Below are positions 59,330-64,000 of a stretch of DNA of 64,000 bases, piece by piece; position 1 is the stretch's first letter, and every line of letters starts with the position of its first letter. The position numbers were made by a program, and so were the translations under genes. Below the pieces are notes generated by a model, which ran no database searches, was not told the origin of the DNA, and saw nothing but the letters and a program-made list of their open reading frames with translations. Source of the DNA: Carnegiea gigantea (Eukaryota; Streptophyta; Magnoliopsida; Caryophyllales; Cactaceae); the NCBI GenBank assembly GCA_029747015.1, contig JAKOGI010000054.1:153501-217500 (forward strand), given 5' to 3'.

Positions 59330-59601
59330 TAGTACTAGCTCTAAGTTAGTACATATTTTTAAATAAATTTTAAAAAATATTTTTAGAGATATTATAATTA
59401 ATTATATAATTTAAATTTTTTAAAATAATACTATTACATATAGTAATTTATTTTTTCCTTTATAAAAGTAATTGAAAAGATACTATTTATTATGACGATT
59501 TTAATATTATTTTAATTTTTATTTTTAAATAAAGTCTTAATAAATGTTTTAGAGACACGTATGACAACCAATATTCGCACTTACTTCTATATATATAAAT
59601 A

Positions 59602-59645
<44 letters not shown>

Positions 59646-60596
59646 CAAATGAGACGCAAAGGTTAATATAGACCACATTTGAACATATATTTCTGGTAAT
59701 AATTTTCAAATATTTTATCAATTGAACTAATTAAAATCCACTTCTCCGCCCACTTTATGAATTTAGTGGCACAAATTTTTACAGGGAATCTTAAACATAT
59801 ATACTGCAAATACTACAAGATCCAATATAACTTTCTATTTATACAATTATATATTACAAATAATTTCTCTTCGTGAATTGTCACATGCATTCTCACATAA
59901 TTCTTTTAAATTTGCTATCCTAGAATAGTCTTAAAATATTATTTTATATTTTAGGACCTCTAATTTTTTTTAAAAAAAGACATATATAATATATGATTTT
60001 GATTTCCAATATTACCAAAAAGATTGGAAACAACTGATAATACTAAAACTATTAACAAAAATTAGGGCAATTCTAATTTTTAAAGATATATACAACCTTA
60101 ATTCTAAATATTTTGACATTAATATTTTCTATGATAACTATAATTATTAATAAAGAATTAATTACTATAATGGTTAGAAAGTGTGATATTATATTATGAT
60201 TTATTCTTATTAAATATTAATTAATTTATTTACCAGAATGAGAATCATCAAAATTTTCTATTAAAGAATAAAAAACTCACAGTTTAAAATAAAAATAATC
60301 TCACATATAAATTCGACATATCAGGTAAATTCTTATAAATTTAGTTTGGATTTAAAAAGTAATTGGTTTATTCTATCAGATAATCATCCTTAGACTAAAA
60401 TATTATAATTTAAGATCACATTAGTTTCTCTATGCAAACATATTTGAATATAAGATACAAAGCACTGACAACTTTTCCAAACACAATCAGTGAGGGGAGT
60501 TTCACCTCAAAGAGATGTTCGCATGCAGGAATCATAATTACAATAACATGTTTTGCTGATTCATGTTAAAGTGCATTAATATTATCTATCTTATTA
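59330..60596. other. Very AT-rich intergenic DNA
   Basis: No gene. Includes the (TTA)n tract listed separately. The words acacgtatgacaaccaatattcgcactta near 59555 resemble degraded transposon ends but cannot be assigned. Confidence 0.45.
59598..59642. repeat. (ATT)n microsatellite
   Basis: About 14 uninterrupted TTA units after a short (TA)n stretch. Confidence 0.9.
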
Positions 60597-60607
60597 GCAT
60601 CCTTTAT

Positions 60608-60790
60608 GAAGGAGAGTTTTGGAGTAACGGTAAGGTTGTCTCCGTGTGACTAAAAGGTCACGGATTCAAGTCGTGGAATCAGATACTGACAAAGTCAGGT
60701 TATGCTACTTACAATTCACCCCTTTAGGTGCGGCCCTTCCCCGAATCCTGCGTGAATGCGGAATGTTTGTGCACCGAACTGCCCTTATTT
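60608..60790 (+). mobile_element. Full-length Au-type SINE with 11-bp target duplication
   Basis: Starts gaaggagagttttggag, has an A-box-like tggagtaacgg near 60620-60630 and a B-box-like ggattcaagtc at 60662-60672, the internal RNA polymerase III promoter inherited from a tRNA. It continues with ggtgcggcccttccccg, atcctgcgtgaatgcgg and ends ttgtgcaccgaactgccctt plus a short T stretch, the conserved tail of Au SINEs, found in many flowering plants. GCATCCTTTAT flanks both sides (60597-60607, 60791-60801). Several substitutions from the family core indicate some age. Confidence 0.92.
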
Positions 60791-60823
60791 GCATCCTTTA
60801 TATATTAGAAAAAGTATTTTTTA

Positions 60824-61245
60824 GCTTATGTTCGGTAAAATTAGCTGTTTTAATAATGGTTAGTTGTTTTACTAATTATTAGCGATTTTATTAGCAATTA
60901 GTTGTGACCTACTAGTGGTTAGTATTTAGCTGTTCAACTAACAATTTAAACTGAATACGTTTGGTAAATGTAGCTATTGAATTAGTAGATTTATGTAAAA
61001 TTATTGAAAAGATGCAATAAATAAAGATTTTAACTAAATAAACAGAAGAATTTTGTAATTTGTAATACAACCACTAGGTAAAGGTTCCTAAAAGCTACTT
61101 TCATTAGCTTTTGAAAAACACGACATAGACCTCTAACTACTACCTCATTCACTATTTTGTTGAACACTTTTAAGTAGTGATCTATAACAATTTAACCACT
61201 ACAAATCACTAAGCTATACTTCAATCTCTTTTACTAAACACAACC
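60824..61245. mobile_element. Tourist-like MITE, 422 bp
   Basis: The left end gcttatgttcggtaaaat and the complement of the right end ggttgtgtttagtaaaag are imperfect inverted repeats; TTA flanks both sides (60821-60823, 61246-61248). Interior rich in tagctgtt and agctactt words, distantly like the MITE family at 42489. Inserted only 23 bp right of the SINE duplication. Confidence 0.6.
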
Positions 61246-61248
61246 TTA

Positions 61249-61990
61249 ATTTGTGGTTCCACATATGTGTGAAAATTTCGATTGGTGCATACATACACAT
61301 TATTTATGAATTTGATTGTTAGCCAAAATCCAAGCACAATTGCACATCGCTCAATTGCTAATGCATTATTAGAAGGTATCGTAAAGGCAACTAGTAATTA
61401 AATTGTCTTTTTTTTTTATGCAAATGAGGCATAAAAGTCAATCTAAACGTATTTAAACCCATATATTTGATAAAAATTTTCAAAAATTTTATCAATTAAG
61501 TTAACTGACAATTATAGTTAAATTATCTCTTAAACATGAGGTTAAATATGTTGGCATTAAGTTCAACAAAAAAATAGACACATTTTTTTTTTTTTTTTTT
61601 TTGCATTATTAGATGTTGGATAGAATGATAACGTCTCTAGCACCATTTAGAAAGGGGAACAATCAAATGAATACTCCTTCCATACCAAATTGACTGTCTC
61701 ATTTGACTTTTTGCACATTTTAAGAAACACTAGTATAAATTAATTATTTTAAAGGTAATATTTATATAATATCCTTACTACTTTGAATTCAAGAATGTAC
61801 TCTTAATTGTCATTTTCTTTGGACAATTGTTTTTAAATTCAAAAAATAAGGGTAGTTAGGAAATTTTGTAAATTAGAACTTTCATTTTAAGAAATGGACA
61901 TTAATTTGAGACGTCTCTAAAAATTATACGAGACAATTTTTTTGAGACAGAGGAAGTATTTCAAATTACTATTTATTTATTTAGTACTAC
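61249..61990. other. Intergenic, AT-rich
   Basis: A T run of about 19 at 61585-61604. At about 61690-61965 there are phrases (actgtctcatttgac, gacgtctctaaaaattatacgagacaattttttt) typical of degraded plant MITEs that end in words like 'ctccttccataccaaattgactgtc' and 'gagacagaggaagtat': the left end actccttccataccaaa and the right end gagacagaggaagta are imperfect inverted repeats, consistent with a Stowaway-like element. No gene. Confidence 0.4.
61671..61958. mobile_element. Stowaway-like MITE, diverged
   Basis: The left end tactccttccataccaaatt and the right end ttttttgagacagaggaagta are inverted repeats in the CTCCCTCC(G/A)T...-type style of plant Stowaway elements, with TA at both borders. 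Between them are 'caaatgacag' type words and AT-rich DNA. Divergence from the usual end sequence makes the exact borders approximate. Confidence 0.5.
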
Positions 61991-61993
61991 TTA

Positions 61994-62344
61994 GGCCTTG
62001 TTCTTTTTGTTGCTAAATCCAAATTTGCCAATTTTAACCAAGTTCAACCTATATCAACTCATTTCAATCCACTTCACGAATTTCAATAAAAAAAATACTA
62101 ATTTTAACTCACTTCAATTAACTTGAACCTACTTCATATTATTTTAATCAACTTCTACTCATCGTGTAAAAAACAAATTAATCCACTTCAACCAACTTCA
62201 CCTCACTTTAACATACTTTAATCAACTTCAATCCACTTCAGTAAAAAAAAAAATCTATTTTAATCTACTTTAATTTATTTCTATCAATATTAATCAACTT
62301 CACTCATTTATTAATCTATATTTTTCGATAAAAAGAATAAACTC
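61994..62344. mobile_element. Tourist-like MITE with TCAACTTCAAT repeats, second copy
   Basis: Starts ggccttgttctttttg and ends cgataaaaagaataaactc; TTA on both sides (61991-61993, 62345-62347). The interior is made of caacttcaatccacttca-type words, the reverse complement of the interior of the element at 4690-5019, so both belong to one family in opposite orientation. Confidence 0.65.
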
Positions 62345-62347
62345 TTA

Positions 62348-62788
62348 AGATGAAATAAAATAAAATAGAAAATAAATGGGGATACACGGTAACGATTAAC
62401 GGCTCACCATTAATTCTTGTTGATGATTATGAGAAATAAATAAATAAATAGTAGAATCAAAATCAAAATCAAAATCAAAATCGACTGGATGATGCGATTA
62501 GTGGGTTTTGTTTTGGTAGTGGGATTGTCTTATTAATGTCTCTGTAGTGTCTGCAGCTCTGTCTCTCCAATCCATCACCATTAGATTTTCATGATTTTGT
62601 CTTTGTTGGTTAGTCTGCGTGTGTTCTGTACTTTATTTATCTTTCTTCTCTCTCCACTTTTCTGGGTCAAATTTGACGGCAACTTTAAGGCCAAGTTCTT
62701 CCCCACCTTCATCAAAACGTTAATGAAAAATTACTCCTTGCCGTTACCTGCCTTCTCCTTCTTTCACAGATCAGACCACACATCTTTT
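62348..62788. other. Intergenic; possible gene-start-like stretch
   Basis: The segment at about 62530-62780 is CT-rich and less AT-rich than its flanks, and could be the leader of a + strand gene, but the frame at 62591-62866 runs into the microsatellite and shows no domain. Confidence 0.3.
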
Positions 62789-62823
<35 letters not shown>

Positions 62824-62826
62824 TTT

Positions 62827-62864
<38 letters not shown>

Positions 62865-62881
62865 GATGATGATGATGATGT
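62789..62881. repeat. (ATT)n and (GAT)n compound microsatellite
   Basis: About ten TTA units, a short break (tttttagtg), about twelve more TTA units, then five or six GAT units. Confidence 0.95.
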
Positions 62882-64000
62882 GATTTTGAATAGTTGTTGT
62901 CCTTTTAGCCCCATCTTTATCGGTTGAGTTAATAGATTTTTTTACTCAGCTACTGTATTAATCTGGAAATGGATAGATTATGTCAATTTATCTGATTTAT
63001 TTATTATTCAGATGGATAGATTGACCTAATTATCAAGAATTTCATCCAAAAAGAGAGAGGGAGACAGATTTTCATTATACAAATACTTGTAGTGGAGAAT
63101 GCTTGGAAGGAATTGAATAGGAGCAGGAAGAAGAATCTCTTTTCTTGACATTGCATATAAAAGCCAAATCTTTCCTTGAGTTCTTAGGTACGTGTGCCAG
63201 TGAGATTTCATATGTTGATCATATTTAGTAAATAACTGTTAGTAGTTAGTTGTTTACATTAACTATTAATTATTTATATTAGCTATTAACTGTTTAAATT
63301 AGTTGTTTATATTAGCTGTTTAAATTAGCTGTTTGTAGAAAAATTATTTGGTAAAGTTAGTTGTTTTTGATGAATAAATTTGATAAAATTTTATTTATAT
63401 CCTTATCTCTAAATTGCTTCTCAATAGACCATATTTTTTCATTTTACTGATCAATTTCTTTTTAAACAGAATTAAATTGGTGTCATAAATATAAATTAAC
63501 TTTATTTATGATCACAAAAAAAAGAAGAAAAATTCATTGATAAGACTTTACTTTCTTACTAAATTCTACACAACTTGGGCTCATCATCTACCTTATTGCT
63601 TTTGAATTTGTACTTATGAAGATGATGTCAAACTTTTACAACATTATTTTTAGGTTTTTTTTGGTTTGTAAATTGAAATTGAAATTTATACGAATTTCTA
63701 ATGATTTTATCTTCATTAGATTCAATTCATACAAAATATGGTATCAAACGTTACAATTTTACATCAATCCAAACCTCATTATTTATGTAATCAAAAGGGG
63801 GACTGAATTATCTAAAGTATAAATATCAAACGTTCATAAAGATACATGGTGAGAGAACCAAATAAGTCTGATATAATATAGTAGTCAAATAAGAATACCT
63901 ACACCAAAAAGTATACTGCATGGCTAAAAAAATGCAAACAATGAAAGAGATGATGCAACTTTAATGGTTTGCTTGTGTCCCAAAAAAAATAAAGAAAATA
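62882..64000. other. Intergenic to the window end; MITE fragment at 63228-63390
   Basis: No gene recognised. At 63228-63390 the phrases taactgttagtagttagttg, tattagctgtttaaattagc and ggtaaagttagttgtttttg match the reverse complement of part of the MITE family at 42489-42809; the other end is missing. The frame at 63616-63822 is unremarkable. Confidence 0.45.

Noticed and set aside
62591..62866. 91-codon frame ending in a Leu run
   Set aside because: The Leu run is the translated (TTA)n microsatellite; the rest has no recognisable motif.
1..64000. tRNA, rRNA or snRNA genes
   Set aside because: I saw no cloverleaf-compatible tRNA sequence except the degenerate tRNA-derived head of the SINE at 60608, and no rRNA or snRNA landmarks. 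A covariance-model search would be decisive.
1..64000. CRISPR arrays, operons, bacterial phage or defence islands
   Set aside because: The window is plant nuclear DNA with spliced genes and plant transposons; no prokaryotic gene organisation is present.

Overview
The window is nuclear DNA from a flowering plant, most likely a eudicot. It is AT-rich, its genes have many GT-AG introns, and it carries plant-type transposons: a Ty1/copia element primed by initiator tRNA-Met, a PIF/Harbinger element with a SANT/NAM-type ORF1, Au-type SINEs, Tourist-like MITEs and remnants of a Ulp1/plant-mobile-domain transposon gene. I cannot name the species.

Only two host genes are convincing, both on the + strand in the right-centre of the window. 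The first (CDS 34703-47309, 13 exons, 918 codons) encodes a plant PDS5-type cohesin cofactor: a helical N-terminal half, a long charged Lys/Ser-rich linker, a Tudor domain split over exons 9-11 and a basic tail. The second (50467-52662, intronless CDS, 731 codons, with a leader intron) encodes the DEAD-box splicing helicase of the PRP28/RH21 family, with all helicase motifs intact. They lie head to tail about 3 kb apart; nothing suggests they work together.

From 1 to 34 kb the window is transposon territory with no convincing host gene. In order it holds: degenerate short-period repeats; an exon-like GC-rich island; two MITEs; a diverged tandem duplication; a decayed Ulp1-associated transposon gene (8.4-9.0 kb); a possible Helitron terminus; a possible Ty3/gypsy-type LTR; a LINE fragment on the minus strand; a complete but dead 5.1 kb copia element with perfect 5-bp target duplications (16681-21803); a 573-bp hAT-like element with 8-bp target duplications; and a 6.6 kb PIF/Harbinger element (about 25816-32392) with a broken ORF1 and a transposase that keeps its D-D-E residues but has an in-frame stop.

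From 53 to 64 kb there is intergenic DNA with a 5'-truncated SINE, a hAT/Mutator-like MITE, an orphan first-exon-like island on the minus strand, a full-length Au-type SINE with an 11-bp target duplication, two Tourist-like MITEs, microsatellites and AT-rich filler.

I did not find a new biological system. The points most worth following are the decay pattern of the copia element, the repeated untranslated mini-exon inside the PIF element, a GRF-zinc-finger-like reading frame inside a PDS5 intron, a family of MITEs shared between both ends of the window, and an unusual concentration of long poly(G)/poly(C) runs. All coordinates and translations were worked out by eye; family names rest on recognised motifs, not on database searches.
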